Source: Pasteurellaceae bacterium Pebbles2
GTDB lineage: Bacteria > Pseudomonadota > Gammaproteobacteria > Enterobacterales > Pasteurellaceae
Direction of reading: 5' to 3'
DNA length: 64,000 bases
Assembly (NCBI GenBank): GCA_023101505.1
Contig: LVZA01000001.1
Span: forward strand, 1,922,001 to 1,986,000
Part shown: one piece after another, positions 28,252-37,573 of the stretch
Layout: every line of letters begins with the position of its first letter
How positions within the stretch are numbered: position 1 is the first letter of the stretch
Notes under the pieces: generated by a model
Seen by the model: the letters and a program-made list of their open reading frames with translations, nothing else
Told to the model about the DNA's origin: nothing
The model's database searches: none
Made by a program: the position numbers and the translations under genes

Positions 28252-29123
28252 TGACGTACCAACAATGGCTAAAATTTGCGCAAGAAACGCTGGCAAAAGG
28301 CGTGGAAAAAGATCCGTATTTAGATCCCAAATTTGATGCAAATTTATTATTGCAATGGGTAACGAAAAAATCCAAAGCGCAGATTTTAGCTTTTATTGAC
28401 ACCGAGTTAGACCAAAAAACACAGCAAAAAATCACCGCACTTTTACAGCAAAGAGCGGCAGGTGAGCCAATGGCGTATGTGTTAGGCGAAGCGGAATTTT
28501 GGTCGCTGAATTTGGAAGTGTCGAAAGATACGCTAATCCCGCGTCCTGACACTGAAATCCTGGTCGAGCAAGCATTATCTATTAGCAAGCAAATTCTTAA
28601 GCAGCAAAATCAAATTGCCATTTTGGATCTTGGCACTGGCACTGGTGCGATTGCGCTTTCTTTGGCTGATGAGCTTAAAAAGTGCGGTGCAAAATGGCGC
28701 ATTTTAGGCGTAGATTTGCTGGAAAATGCCGTTGCTTTGGCTACTCGAAATGGGCTTAGAAATCATCTGCCTGATGTGGAATTTCGCCAAAGTTCGTGGT
28801 TTGATAATGTGTTGGAACGCTTTGATTTGATTGTGAGCAATCCGCCTTATATTGATCAGCACGATGAAAATTTAAACTGTGGCGATGTGCGATTTGAGCC
28901 GCTTTCTGCCTTAGTCGCCGATGAACAAGGTTATGCCGATTTACGAAAAATCATTGAAAATGCACCGCAGTTTTTAAATGAACAAGGCTGGCTGGTGTTG
29001 GAACACGGCTGGCAGCAAGGTGAAAAAGTGCGTGCGATGTTATCGCAACAAGGTTGGCAAGACATTGAAAGCCTTAGAGATTACGGCGGTAATGAACGAA
29101 TAACATTGGCAAAATGGAAATAA
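28251..29123 (+). CDS. prmC: Release factor glutamine methyltransferase (PrmC/HemK)
   Basis: A 290-aa SAM-dependent methyltransferase that N5-methylates the glutamine of the GGQ motif in RF1 and RF2. The SAM-binding motif LDLGTGTGAIALSLA is near residue 125 and the catalytic NPPY near residue 200 (LIVSNPPYIDQHD). N-terminal helical RF-binding domain. Its neighbour prfA encodes its substrate. Confidence 0.97.
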   Translation: MTYQQWLKFAQETLAKGVEKDPYLDPKFDANLLLQWVTKKSKAQILAFIDTELDQKTQQKITALLQQRAAGEPMAYVLGEAEFWSLNLEVSKDTLIPRPDTEILVEQALSISKQILKQQNQIAILDLGTGTGAIALSLADELKKCGAKWRILGVDLLENAVALATRNGLRNHLPDVEFRQSSWFDNVLERFDLIVSNPPYIDQHDENLNCGDVRFEPLSALVADEQGYADLRKIIENAPQFLNEQGWLVLEHGWQQGEKVRAMLSQQGWQDIESLRDYGGNERITLAKWK

Positions 29124-29941
29124 TGGAAAAATATAATCGACAAGCCCTGTATTTAGCGATGGAGCAGTTTTATTTAATCACCACGGAAGACGGTGGCGAA
29201 GATCTGCAAACGATTCGTGCGATGATGGGCGGTTTGGTGCGCAAAGCTCGCCGAGCCATTCCAGCAGAAGCAGATGTTAAAACTAAAATTCATCAGCTAT
29301 TGCAGTTAGTTTATGGCGAATGGGGCTTTGCTTGCGATCCAGACACTTATTTTAAAGCCGAAAATTTATATTTGAGTTATGTGCTACGAGCGAAGCGTGG
29401 AATGCCTGTGAGCTTAGGGTGCATTTTGCTCTATTTAGCCGATAAATTAACCTTGCCATTGTTCCCTGTGCTATTTCCAACTCAGCTAATGTTGCGTGCA
29501 GATGTGGACGATAGCGTGGCTTTTATTGACCCGTGGAATGGTCAATATTTAATGCAAGAAGATTTGCAGAAATTATATGAGGGTGCTTTTGGCTTTGGGG
29601 CGACAATGGCACAAGAAGATTTGGCAATCGCCACACCTGAAGCCTTAAGAGAACGTTTTGCCCAGCTGGCGAAAAATACCTTAATTCGAGAAGATCTTAA
29701 CGATGCGGCACTAAAATATATTGATAGTCGCCTGTTCTTTATCGAACAATCTCGCCCTAAAGATTATGCTTATGAACTACGAGATCGTGGGCTGGTGTTA
29801 GCGCAAATGGGGGCGTATCACGCAGCGGTGGAAGATTTGCAATATTTTATTGATCATTGCCCTGAAGATCCCACAGCGTATATGCTAATGGCGCAATTAC
29901 CTGAAATGAGAAAAGAAATTAAAAACGAGTTATTAAATTAA
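29123..29941 (+). CDS. SirB1-family transglutaminase-like/TPR protein
   Basis: A 272-aa protein of the SirB1/YchA family: an N-terminal transglutaminase-like domain (about residues 60-170, with GMPVSLGCILLYLADKLTLPLFPV) and C-terminal TPR-like helices (AQMGAYHAAVEDLQYFID near residue 230). ATG 29123 overlaps the prmC stop (TAATG); an in-frame ATG nine bases upstream would overlap prmC more. The enzymatic activity of the family is unproven. It sits between prmC and kdsA as in other gammaproteobacteria. Confidence 0.88.
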   Translation: MEKYNRQALYLAMEQFYLITTEDGGEDLQTIRAMMGGLVRKARRAIPAEADVKTKIHQLLQLVYGEWGFACDPDTYFKAENLYLSYVLRAKRGMPVSLGCILLYLADKLTLPLFPVLFPTQLMLRADVDDSVAFIDPWNGQYLMQEDLQKLYEGAFGFGATMAQEDLAIATPEALRERFAQLAKNTLIREDLNDAALKYIDSRLFFIEQSRPKDYAYELRDRGLVLAQMGAYHAAVEDLQYFIDHCPEDPTAYMLMAQLPEMRKEIKNELLN

Positions 29942-30808
<867 letters not shown>

Positions 30809-30816
30809 GCAACAAA

Positions 30817-30885
30817 TAAAAAAACACCGCTCATTGTGGGGGAGAGCGGTGTCAAGTTGGAGTGATTGTCTATTATTATTGGAAT
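30817..30885 (-). ncRNA. Candidate Fur-repressed small RNA
   Basis: On the minus strand a complete small transcription unit is visible: promoter TTGACT-17 nt-TATCAT, a Fur-type site over the -10, a predicted start near 30885, and an intrinsic terminator of 9 bp (30844-30852 with 30824-30832) followed by seven T. The predicted RNA is about 69 nt; its terminator loop is C-rich (CTCTCCCCCAC read on the minus strand), as in the target-pairing segments of several iron-responsive sRNAs. H. influenzae has a Fur-regulated sRNA called HrrF; whether this is its ortholog I cannot decide. No ORF is present. Confidence 0.68.
30818..30852 (-). terminator. Intrinsic terminator of the candidate Fur-regulated sRNA
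   Basis: ACACCGCTC (30824-30832) pairs perfectly with GAGCGGTGT (30844-30852). On the minus strand it is followed by seven T (30824 down to 30818). On the plus strand it lacks a T tail, so it is oriented away from kdsA. Confidence 0.88.
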
Positions 30886-30887
30886 GA

Positions 30888-30920
30888 GTTAATGATATTT
30901 ATTCTCAATAATAAAGTCAA
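30888..30920 (-). promoter_or_regulatory. Promoter with overlapping Fur box
   Basis: Minus-strand TTGACT (30915-30920), 17-nt spacer, TATCAT (30892-30897). The Fur-like site GAGAATAAATATCATTAAC (30888-30906) matches the 19-bp consensus at about 14 positions and covers the -10, the expected place for iron-dependent repression. Confidence 0.75.
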
Positions 30921-31010
30921 GTGATAAATGCGAATAATTATCAAATAAAATTTGGCTATTTTGAAAAACTAATTTTTGACAAAGTTATAGCCAAATTCTC
31001 AGTAAAAAAT

Positions 31011-31045
31011 AACCGCACTTTTGCGTTTTCACCAAAAGTGCGGTT
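31011..31045. terminator. Uptake-signal terminator after aspC
   Basis: AACCGCACTTTTG (31011-31023) pairs with CAAAAGTGCGGTT (31033-31045); T-rich on both sides. It lies just beyond the aspC stop on the minus strand. Confidence 0.88.
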
Positions 31046-31072
31046 TGTTTTTATTCAGTTTTTAAAGGTTTT

Positions 31073-32263
31073 TTATAACACTTTTACAATGCTTTCGCAT
31101 AAGTAACGGATATTATCTTCGGTAATGCCTGCGACGTTGATGCGTCCTGAACGCACGGCGTAAATTGCGAATTCATCTTTCAAGCGATCTACTTGAGCAG
31201 CGGTTAAGCCACTGAATGAGAACATACCGTTTTGTTCTGTGATGAAACCAAAGTCTTGCTGTGCGCCGAATTCTTTTAATAATGCCACGAATTTGGTACG
31301 CATTGCTTTGATACGATCACGCATTTCGCCTAATTCTTCTTCCCATAATTTGCGTAATTCTGGGTCAGCTAACACGATAGCTACCGTTGCTGCACCGTGT
31401 GAAGCTGGGTTAGAGTAGAGCGTGCGAACGATTGATTTCACTTGAGTTAATGCGGTTGCCGCAATTTCTTCGGTTTCCGCCACTAAAGTAAATGCGCCAA
31501 CACGTTCGTTGTATAAGCCGAAGTTTTTAGAATATGAGCTAGAAACTAAAAGTTCTTTGTGGTTCGCTGCGAATGTGCGTAAGCCCACCGCATCTTCATT
31601 TAAGCCATTACCTAAGCCTTGATAAGCGAAGTCAAATAATGGCAACCAACCATTTTTTGCTGACATTTCAGCCAATGTTTTCCATTGCTCTGGTGTTGGG
31701 TCAATCCCTGTTGGGTTGTGGCAACAACCGTGTAATAACACCACATCGCCCTCGCCTGCGTTGCTTAAGTCGGCGATTAAATTATCCCAATCTAAGGCTT
31801 TGCGTTCTGCATCATAATAACGATATTCACGAATAGTAATGCCAACTGCATTGAAAATAGCATTGTGATTTGGCCAAGTTGGTGTACTGATCCATACATT
31901 TTGTGCTTTGGTTTGGCGTTTAATGAATTCCGCTGCAATGCGTAATGCCCCTGTACCGCCAAGGCTCTGCACGGTTTTAGCACGGCGATTTTTTACGATG
32001 TCAGAACCTTCACCGAATAATAAGGCTTTAGTGCGTTCATTAAAATCAGCCACGCCATCAATCGCCAAATAGTTTTTGGTGGTTTCAAGTTCAAATAAAC
32101 GTTTTTCCGCTTCTTTAACCGCTTTCATAATCGGCGTTGAACCGTGAGCGTCTTTATAAACCCCGATCCCTAAATTGATTTTGTTTTCACGAGTTTCAGA
32201 TTTAAATGCTTCGCCTAAACCTAAAATCGGGTCGGCTGGAGCTGCGTGGATATGTTCAAACAT
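31073..32263 (-). CDS. aspC: Aromatic/aspartate aminotransferase
   Basis: A 396-aa class I PLP-dependent aminotransferase exchanging amino groups among aspartate, glutamate and possibly aromatic amino acids. The PLP lysine lies in [16 protein letters not shown] near residue 245; [13 protein letters not shown] near residue 175 and [11 protein letters not shown]-like segment near 32 are family motifs. AspC and TyrB cannot be separated by eye. It is preceded by an isolated uptake signal and is monocistronic. Confidence 0.93.
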   Translation of the reverse strand: MFEHIHAAPADPILGLGEAFKSETRENKINLGIGVYKDAHGSTPIMKAVKEAEKRLFELETTKNYLAIDGVADFNERTKALLFGEGSDIVKNRRAKTVQSLGGTGALRIAAEFIKRQTKAQNVWISTPTWPNHNAIFNAVGITIREYRYYDAERKALDWDNLIADLSNAGEGDVVLLHGCCHNPTGIDPTPEQWKTLAEMSAKNGWLPLFDFAYQGLGNGLNEDAVGLRTFAANHKELLVSSSYSKNFGLYNERVGAFTLVAETEEIAATALTQVKSIVRTLYSNPASHGAATVAIVLADPELRKLWEEELGEMRDRIKAMRTKFVALLKEFGAQQDFGFITEQNGMFSFSGLTAAQVDRLKDEFAIYAVRSGRINVAGITEDNIRYLCESIVKVL

Positions 32264-32407
32264 AGTGGTTGTCCTTATAAGTCAATGTTGTGTTAATAAC
32301 TTATTTTATACTCACAAGCGTCAAAAACCGCAAGCATTTTTTAGAAAAAATTATGCACTTTTTGTATTTTGTTAGATAGAACACAAAAAGTGCGGTGAAA
32401 AATAAGA

Positions 32408-33487
32408 TTATTTTAATTTTGCCATCGCCCAATCTAAGCCTGATTGATAATCAGCTGGCAATTCTTGGCTGAGCTTTTGTAATTGCTCAATTAATACGTT
32501 TTTATCCACGTGGGTTAAATTAATATGCCCCACTTTTCGCCCATCTCGCACTTCTTTGCCATACCAATGCAGTTGGCTAAATGGCGTGTTGAGCCACTGT
32601 GGATTGTGTGCCGTGCCGATTAAATTCACCATCACGCTTGGGGCGAAAGTGCGTAATTCAGGGGTAGGTAAATCGAGCAACGCACGCAGATGCAATTCAA
32701 ATTGGCTAATAGAGCAACCGAGCTGTGTCCAGTGTCCGCTATTGTGTACTCGTGGAGCTAATTCATTGATTAATAACTGATTTCCAACCACGAAACATTC
32801 CATAGCCATTACACCAACATAATCTAATTTGTGCATTACTTTGCCCAGCATTGCTTCGGCTTGTGCTTGCAAATGTGCATTTGAGCCGTCAGCGACGCTG
32901 TAACGCAAAATGCCATTTTGTTGTAAATTGTGGGTAACAGGGTAGAAGCGAGCTTCGCCGTTACGGAAACGTGCCCCGACGATTGAGACTTCGCCATCGA
33001 AAGGAATGAATTTTTCCACAATAACTTCACCGAATAAATCAGGCGTAATCACGCCTTTATTTTCAGCGTTGACAATCCACTGACCACGACCGTCGTAGCC
33101 GCCAGTGCGACGTTTTATCACCACTTTTTCACCAATCTCGGCAAAAACTTGCGAAAATTGATCCGCACTTTTTAGCAAAGCCCAAGGTGAAGTGGGTAAA
33201 TTTAATTCATCAAGCAAGGATTTTTGGCTGAAGCGATCTGCAGTTGTGCCGAACACATTTTTATTAACGAATTTGTCGTGATTGCCCAACATTTCGGTGA
33301 GCGGTGTTTCCGCCCAGCGTTCGATTTCAGCGGTGATAACGCTGTCCGCTGGCAGATCAAATAGGGGAGCATCGAAAGCCAAAGGCTCGACATTAATATC
33401 CAAAGGTGCGCCTGCATAGCGTAGCATTCGCCCGAGTTGTCCATTGCCTAAAACATAAACCGTTGGGTATAAAGCACTTTTTTGCAT
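32408..33487 (-). CDS. purK: N5-carboxyaminoimidazole ribonucleotide synthase (PurK)
   Basis: A 359-aa ATP-grasp enzyme converting AIR, bicarbonate and ATP to N5-CAIR in purine synthesis. N-terminal VLGNGQLGRMLRYAG (about residues 11-25), ATP-grasp KRRTGGYDGRGQ near 138, C-terminal ELAPRVHNSGHWT near 255. A longer frame to 33514 exists, but ATG 33487 follows AAAGG at good spacing and begins the conserved N-terminus. Downstream of purE with an uptake-signal hairpin between them. Confidence 0.96.
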   Translation of the reverse strand: MQKSALYPTVYVLGNGQLGRMLRYAGAPLDINVEPLAFDAPLFDLPADSVITAEIERWAETPLTEMLGNHDKFVNKNVFGTTADRFSQKSLLDELNLPTSPWALLKSADQFSQVFAEIGEKVVIKRRTGGYDGRGQWIVNAENKGVITPDLFGEVIVEKFIPFDGEVSIVGARFRNGEARFYPVTHNLQQNGILRYSVADGSNAHLQAQAEAMLGKVMHKLDYVGVMAMECFVVGNQLLINELAPRVHNSGHWTQLGCSISQFELHLRALLDLPTPELRTFAPSVMVNLIGTAHNPQWLNTPFSQLHWYGKEVRDGRKVGHINLTHVDKNVLIEQLQKLSQELPADYQSGLDWAMAKLK

Positions 33488-33506
33488 TGTAAAACCTTTA
33501 AAAAAG

Positions 33507-33534
33507 CACCGCACTTTTCAGTTAAAGTGCGGTG
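33507..33534. terminator. Uptake-signal hairpin between purE and purK
   Basis: CACCGCACTTT (33507-33517) pairs with AAAGTGCGGTG (33524-33534) around 6 nt. It sits inside a two-gene operon, so it may attenuate purK relative to purE. Confidence 0.6.
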
Positions 33535-33542
33535 TAAAATAA

Positions 33543-34046
33543 TTAACTTCTTGGATCGGGATTGTCTAACACGACATTGGTTTGATTTTCACGGAACGCC
33601 GTTAAACGTGCCAATAGCTCATTGTCCCACGCCGCTAAAATTTGTGCCGCTAATAAGCCCGCATTCGCCGCACCAGCAGGACCAATCGCCAACGTGCCAA
33701 CAGGAATACCTTTCGGCATTTGCACGATAGAATACAAGCTATCCACGCCATTTAACATTGAGCTTTTCACCGGCACGCCAAGCACTGGCACAAGGGTTTT
33801 GGCTGCGATCATACCGGGTAAATGTGCTGCACCGCCTGCACCTGCAATAATCACTTTATAGCCATTTTGTGCCGCACTTTCAGCAAAACTAAATAGCTTG
33901 TCAGGCGTACGATGAGCCGACACGACTTCAACGTGATAAGAAACTTGTAATTCGTCTAAAATTTGCGTGGCTTCTTGCATTGTCGCCCAGTCGCTTTTAG
34001 AGCCCATAACGATGGCGATTTGAGGTGTATTTTTTGTTGATGTCAT
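33543..34046 (-). CDS. purE: N5-carboxyaminoimidazole ribonucleotide mutase (PurE)
   Basis: A 167-aa class I PurE mutase converting N5-CAIR to [14 protein letters not shown] near residue 15, [10 protein letters not shown] near 44 (catalytic His) and [12 protein letters not shown] near 69 are conserved. A PurR-type operator lies 65 bp upstream. PurE acts directly on the product of the adjacent PurK. Confidence 0.97.
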   Translation of the reverse strand: MTSTKNTPQIAIVMGSKSDWATMQEATQILDELQVSYHVEVVSAHRTPDKLFSFAESAAQNGYKVIIAGAGGAAHLPGMIAAKTLVPVLGVPVKSSMLNGVDSLYSIVQMPKGIPVGTLAIGPAGAANAGLLAAQILAAWDNELLARLTAFRENQTNVVLDNPDPRS

Positions 34047-34110
34047 TGAAGAAATTTCCGTTAAAAATATAGCGTGGAATGGGGCGTAGGATAGCAGAAA
34101 TTATATGTTT

Positions 34111-34126
34111 AAGCAATCGGTTGCGG
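34111..34126. promoter_or_regulatory. PurR operator upstream of purEK
   Basis: Minus-strand CCGCAACCGATTGCTT matches the PurR consensus at about 12 of 16 positions. A TATAAT -10 (34100-34105 on the plus strand as ATTATA) follows directly downstream, so a bound repressor would overlap the promoter. Confidence 0.75.
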
Positions 34127-34135
34127 TTGTTTGAA

Positions 34136-34321
34136 ATCGGGTTTCGCCAATTTCCTACTTTCTTTGCTTGTGCAAAGAAAGTAGCAAAGAAACACGCCCC
34201 GATTTTGCCTTGTTTCCTAAAAATGGCTTAATTTGCTTCACGCAAAATGCGTAAACTCGCTACGCTCAAACAGTACGCATTTTCCTACAAATTAAGCCAT
34301 TTTTAGGCGGCAAAGACGGGG
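34136..34321 (+). repeat. Structured repeat element, copy A
   Basis: A 186-nt element in the 587-bp gene-free stretch between purE and trpA. It folds into nested dyads: H1 TACTTTCTTTG/CAAAGAAAGTA (34156-34183); a perfect 20-bp stem (34216-34235 with 34288-34307); inside it a perfect 10-bp stem (34244-34253 with 34274-34283) closing a 20-nt loop (34254-34273); and outer pairing of CCCCG (about 34197-34201) with CGGGG ending near 34321. Copy B is a diverged inverted copy with the same architecture. There is no plausible coding frame. I recognise it as a Pasteurellaceae-type repeat but know no established name. Confidence 0.85.
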
Positions 34322-34340
34322 ACCCCGTGGAGCGTTGATC

Positions 34341-34380
34341 AAAGTGCGGTGTAAAAAATTAAAATTTTTAACCGCACTTT
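34341..34380. terminator. Uptake-signal hairpin between the two structured repeats
   Basis: AAAGTGCGGT (34341-34350) and ACCGCACTTT (34371-34380) with intervening A/T-rich complementary sequence form a long stem that can terminate in both directions. Confidence 0.8.
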
Positions 34381-34427
34381 TGACTAAATAAAAAATAAAA
34401 CAAAAGATCGTAATGGGTTGTTTAAAT

Positions 34428-34625
34428 CCCCCGTCTTTGACGCCTGAGCGTGTTGGAAATTTGTAGGGAAACTTGTACTGTTTGAGCGAAGCGAGTTTAC
34501 AAGTTTTCCGTTAAGCAAATTCCAACTAAGCGAAGAAAAGTGGCAAATCTCGGGGGCGCATTTTCTTTGCCTACTTTCTTTTGTGCGAACAAAAGAAAGT
34601 ATGGTCGCCATCGGCGAAACCCGAT
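34428..34625 (-). repeat. Structured repeat element, copy B (inverted)
   Basis: About 198 nt, minus strand, homologous to copy A. H1 is TACTTTCTTTTGT/ACAAAAGAAAGTA (34572-34601), longer than in copy A but still perfectly paired. The inner stem is AAACTTGTA/TACAAGTTT (34498-34506 with 34469-34477), where copy A has a GCGTA/TACGC stem, so pairing is kept by compensatory change. The 20-nt loop (34478-34497) differs from copy A at one position. It lies directly downstream of trpA on the same strand. Confidence 0.85.
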
Positions 34626-34633
34626 CTCAGTAA

Positions 34634-35440
34634 TTATAATGTCGCAGCTTTCATTGCCTTAACAAACTTCGCCAACTCCACAAGACATTTTTGATGATCA
34701 TTCAAATTCGCTTCAATAATCTTCACCGTCGCCGATCCCGAAATCGCCCCTGCAACGCCCATTCCTAACGCTTCTTTCACTTGCTGTGGCTGTGCAATAC
34801 CAAAGCCTTGTAAAATCGGTGGGGCGTTGTGTGCTTTTAGCTGTTCAACTAAGGTGTCTAAATTTGCGGCGTGGCTTTGGTTTTCGGCACTGGTTACGCC
34901 AGCTCGAGAAACCAAATAAGTATAACCCTCTGAACGTTCAGCGACACCACGAATTGTGGCTTCGTCGGCATTAGGTGGGCAGATGAATACAGGCTGAATG
35001 CCGTGTTTTTTAGCGGTTTGTACATAAGGCTCAGCGGCGAGCAAAGGAATGTCTGCCACAAGCACTGCGTCCACGCCGACTTCCGCACAGCGTTGGTAAA
35101 ATCCGTCTAAAGTTTGTGCGTAAATTAAGTTGGCACACAGCAATAGGCTGATTGGAATTTTAGGATATTTTGACCGCACTTTTTGCAGTAATTGGAAACT
35201 TTCTTCGGTGCTGCAACCTGCGTTTAGCGCACGATTGTTAGCGGCTTGAATGACTGGGCCGTCTAATAATGGGTCAGAAAATGGAAAGCCTAATTCTAAT
35301 GCATCCGCACCGTTATCGACTAAGGTGCAGATAATGTCAAAAGAGCGGTCGAAATCAGGATCGCATAAGGTTACAAAGGGAACAAATCCGCCTTGTTTTT
35401 TTGCGTTTAATTGAGCAAATGTAGTTTCAAAACGGGACAT
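34634..35440 (-). CDS. trpA: Tryptophan synthase alpha subunit
   Basis: A 268-aa TIM-barrel subunit cleaving indole-3-glycerol phosphate to indole and glyceraldehyde-3-P. Catalytic Glu in [16 protein letters not shown] near residue 49 and Asp in [10 protein letters not shown] near 60 residues later; [12 protein letters not shown] near 175. The ATG overlaps the trpB stop by one base (TAATG). Structured repeat copy B begins just after the stop. Confidence 0.97.
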   Translation of the reverse strand: MSRFETTFAQLNAKKQGGFVPFVTLCDPDFDRSFDIICTLVDNGADALELGFPFSDPLLDGPVIQAANNRALNAGCSTEESFQLLQKVRSKYPKIPISLLLCANLIYAQTLDGFYQRCAEVGVDAVLVADIPLLAAEPYVQTAKKHGIQPVFICPPNADEATIRGVAERSEGYTYLVSRAGVTSAENQSHAANLDTLVEQLKAHNAPPILQGFGIAQPQQVKEALGMGVAGAISGSATVKIIEANLNDHQKCLVELAKFVKAMKAATL

Positions 35441-36636
35441 TAGAGCATACCTCTTTCGCTAAAAATTTTATCTACGGTGAAAATATCTTTGTCGCCACGA
35501 CCCGACAAATTCACCACTAATAATTGTTCTTTTTCTGGATTTTGCTGAATCATTTTTAAAGCGTGAGCAAGGGCGTGCGAGCTTTCTAAAGCTGGAATAA
35601 TTCCCTCGTGCTGTGCCAATTCTTTAAAGGCATTTAAGGCTTCATCGTCGGTTACGCTTGGGTATTCCGCACGTCCAATCGCACTCAAATGAGCGTGTTG
35701 TGGGCCAACTGACGGGAAGTCAAGCCCCGCTGAAATGCTGTAAGATTCTTCAATTTGTCCATCTGCCGTTTGCATAATCGGTGATTTCATACCGAAGTAA
35801 ATTCCTGGTTTGCCGTGTGCTAATGGTGCACCGTGTTCGCCAGTTTCAATGCCTTTGCCCGCAGGCTCTACACCGATTAAGCGAACATTTTCTTCTTGAA
35901 TAAAATCAGCAAACATACCAATGGCGTTAGAGCCACCGCCAACAGCAGCAATCACCGCATCGGGTAAACGTCCTTCTTTTTCTAAAATTTGACGCTTGGT
36001 TTCTTCGCCGATCATTTTTTGGAATTCACGCACCATCGTTGGGAATGGGTGTGGGCCTGCGGCTGTGCCGATTAAATAATGGGTGTTCTCATAGTTCGCT
36101 GCCCAATCACGCATCGCTTCACAGCACGCATCTTTTAATGAGCAAGAACCTTTTTGCACTGGCACAACTTCTGCCCCCATTAAACGCATACGAAACACGT
36201 TTGGCGATTGGCGTTCCACATCTTTTGCCCCCATATAAACACGGCAAGGCATTCCGAGCATTGCACAGGCTAGAGCTGTTGCCACACCGTGTTGCCCTGC
36301 CCCAGTTTCAGCAATAATGCGAGTTTTGCCCATTCGTTTCGCCAGCAAAATTTGCCCTAACACTTGGTTGGTTTTGTGTGCACCACCGTGCAATAAATCT
36401 TCACGTTTTAAATAAAGTTTGGTTTTCGTGCCTTTGGTTAAGTTGCGGCACAAAGTCAATGCAGTCGGGCGACCCGCATAGTTTTTCAGTAAATCTTGGA
36501 ATTCGGCTTGAAATTCTGCGTCGTCTTTGGCTTCCACAAACGCTTGTTCCAACTGTTTTAACACAGGGACGAGAATTTCGGGAACGTACATTCCACCAAA
36601 TTCACCAAAATAAGGATCGAGAATAGTGTCTGTCAT
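35440..36636 (-). CDS. trpB: Tryptophan synthase beta subunit
   Basis: A 398-aa PLP enzyme joining indole and serine to tryptophan. PLP lysine in [15 protein letters not shown] near residue 88; phosphate-binding [10 protein letters not shown] near 233; HAGLRYHG-like C-terminal [11 protein letters not shown] near 352. First gene of a trpBA pair; trpE/D/C are not in the window, as in H. influenzae where trp genes are split. A TrpR operator lies about 40 bp upstream. Confidence 0.97.
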   Translation of the reverse strand: MTDTILDPYFGEFGGMYVPEILVPVLKQLEQAFVEAKDDAEFQAEFQDLLKNYAGRPTALTLCRNLTKGTKTKLYLKREDLLHGGAHKTNQVLGQILLAKRMGKTRIIAETGAGQHGVATALACAMLGMPCRVYMGAKDVERQSPNVFRMRLMGAEVVPVQKGSCSLKDACCEAMRDWAANYENTHYLIGTAAGPHPFPTMVREFQKMIGEETKRQILEKEGRLPDAVIAAVGGGSNAIGMFADFIQEENVRLIGVEPAGKGIETGEHGAPLAHGKPGIYFGMKSPIMQTADGQIEESYSISAGLDFPSVGPQHAHLSAIGRAEYPSVTDDEALNAFKELAQHEGIIPALESSHALAHALKMIQQNPEKEQLLVVNLSGRGDKDIFTVDKIFSERGML

Positions 36637-36672
36637 ATTATTTCCTTGCTAAGATATTTGAAATTGGTTTTA

Positions 36673-36688
36673 TACTATTAAACTAGTA
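36673..36688. promoter_or_regulatory. TrpR operator upstream of trpBA
   Basis: The imperfect palindrome TACTATTAAACTAGTA plus the flanking C closely matches the E. coli trp operator core (ACTAGTTAACTAGTAC): ACTA-x-TTAA-x-CTAGTAC. It lies 37-52 bp upstream of the trpB ATG, in promoter position. Confidence 0.8.
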
Positions 36689-36766
36689 CAAGAAAGTAAA
36701 GTGTTTTTGCCGCTTTTTTAAAGAAATTTCTTCGGCGGCAAAATGGCGTGAAATTAAGATGAAGAA

Positions 36767-37081
36767 TTAATGGGCTAAACTTTCTAAATAATGGGCGATG
36801 TTTGACATATCTTTGTCGCTCAAACGTGCTTTTACATTATTGCCAGCCCCTGCGATTTCGCCTGCTTTGCGAGCTTGAAGTGCGGTGATAATTTCAGCAG
36901 ATTTTAAATTGCGGATAATCGCTGATTGCCCTAAGGCAGATTTTTCCCCTTGTTTGCCGTGGCAGGTGGCACAGGATTGCTTGAATAGGCGTTCACCTTT
37001 CGACAAATCAACTGCATCATTGGCTTGTGCGGTGAATGCTACAGCAAAAAGTGCGGTGAAAAATAACGAAGTTTTGTTCAT
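36767..37081 (-). CDS. Periplasmic c-type cytochrome of the iron-uptake operon
   Basis: A 104-aa precursor: signal peptide (cleavage near TAQA/ND), a single haem c site CATCH at about residues 37-41 and a probable distal Met in LSDKDMSNIAHYL near residue 91. It is the last gene of the FTR1/P19 operon, 3 bp after the thioredoxin-like gene. It probably moves electrons for Fe3+/Fe2+ redox or thiol chemistry during iron transport (inference from position). Related operons end in thioredoxin-like genes; a cytochrome is a less common addition. Confidence 0.85.
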   Translation of the reverse strand: MNKTSLFFTALFAVAFTAQANDAVDLSKGERLFKQSCATCHGKQGEKSALGQSAIIRNLKSAEIITALQARKAGEIAGAGNNVKARLSDKDMSNIAHYLESLAH

Positions 37082-37084
37082 AAA

Positions 37085-37573
37085 TTAGCTTTCCGTAAAA
37101 ATATGTTGAAGTTGCTCGGGGGAAATTAATCCCTCGAATTTATAACGGATTTTTCCGTTTTGATCAATCAAAAATGACGTCGGAGAACCGATCACTTGAT
37201 AGCGTTCGCCAGTAATTTTTAGCTGATCTTTGGCGACGGCTAAAGCGATCTTGTGTTTTGCTATCACTGCTTGCGTATTGGCTTTTTCACCGTCAATATT
37301 AATCGCCAGTATATTGATTTTATTGGGGAATTTTTCCGCCATTTGTTGAAAGGTTTTTAATTCCATAATGCACACGCCACAGCTTTCCGACCAAAAAGTC
37401 ATTAAGGTTGGCTTGTCTTGAAATTGTGCTAACGCCACGGGGTTGCCTTGCAAATCAAAGGCAGCAAGATCTGGGGCGTGCTGTCCAATTTCGGCACGTT
37501 GTTCATTGCAAGAAACCACGCCAAAACACACCGCAGTTATAAGTAAAATTGTGCGAAAAAAGTTAGATTTCAT
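37085..37573 (-). CDS. TlpA/ResA-like thioredoxin lipoprotein
   Basis: A 162-aa protein with a lipoprotein signal (VVSC, Cys about 22) and a periplasmic thioredoxin fold: active site SCGVC (CxxC, about residues 65-69), cis-Pro in GSPTSFLID near 130. Its start overlaps the end of the ABC ATPase gene by 11 bp. In related FTR1/P19 clusters one or two thioredoxin-like proteins are encoded at this position, probably for redox steps linked to iron handling. The exact partner is unknown. Confidence 0.86.
   Translation of the reverse strand: MKSNFFRTILLITAVCFGVVSCNEQRAEIGQHAPDLAAFDLQGNPVALAQFQDKPTLMTFWSESCGVCIMELKTFQQMAEKFPNKINILAINIDGEKANTQAVIAKHKIALAVAKDQLKITGERYQVIGSPTSFLIDQNGKIRYKFEGLISPEQLQHIFTES

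Noticed and set aside
30824-30852. The hairpin after kdsA as a kdsA terminator
   Set aside because: There is no T run on the plus strand; the run of seven T is on the minus strand, matching the sRNA unit.
34384-34611. A 75-aa minus-strand ORF between purE and trpA
   Set aside because: It coincides with structured repeat copy B, and copy A lacks the matching frame, so the conservation is in the folding and not in a protein.
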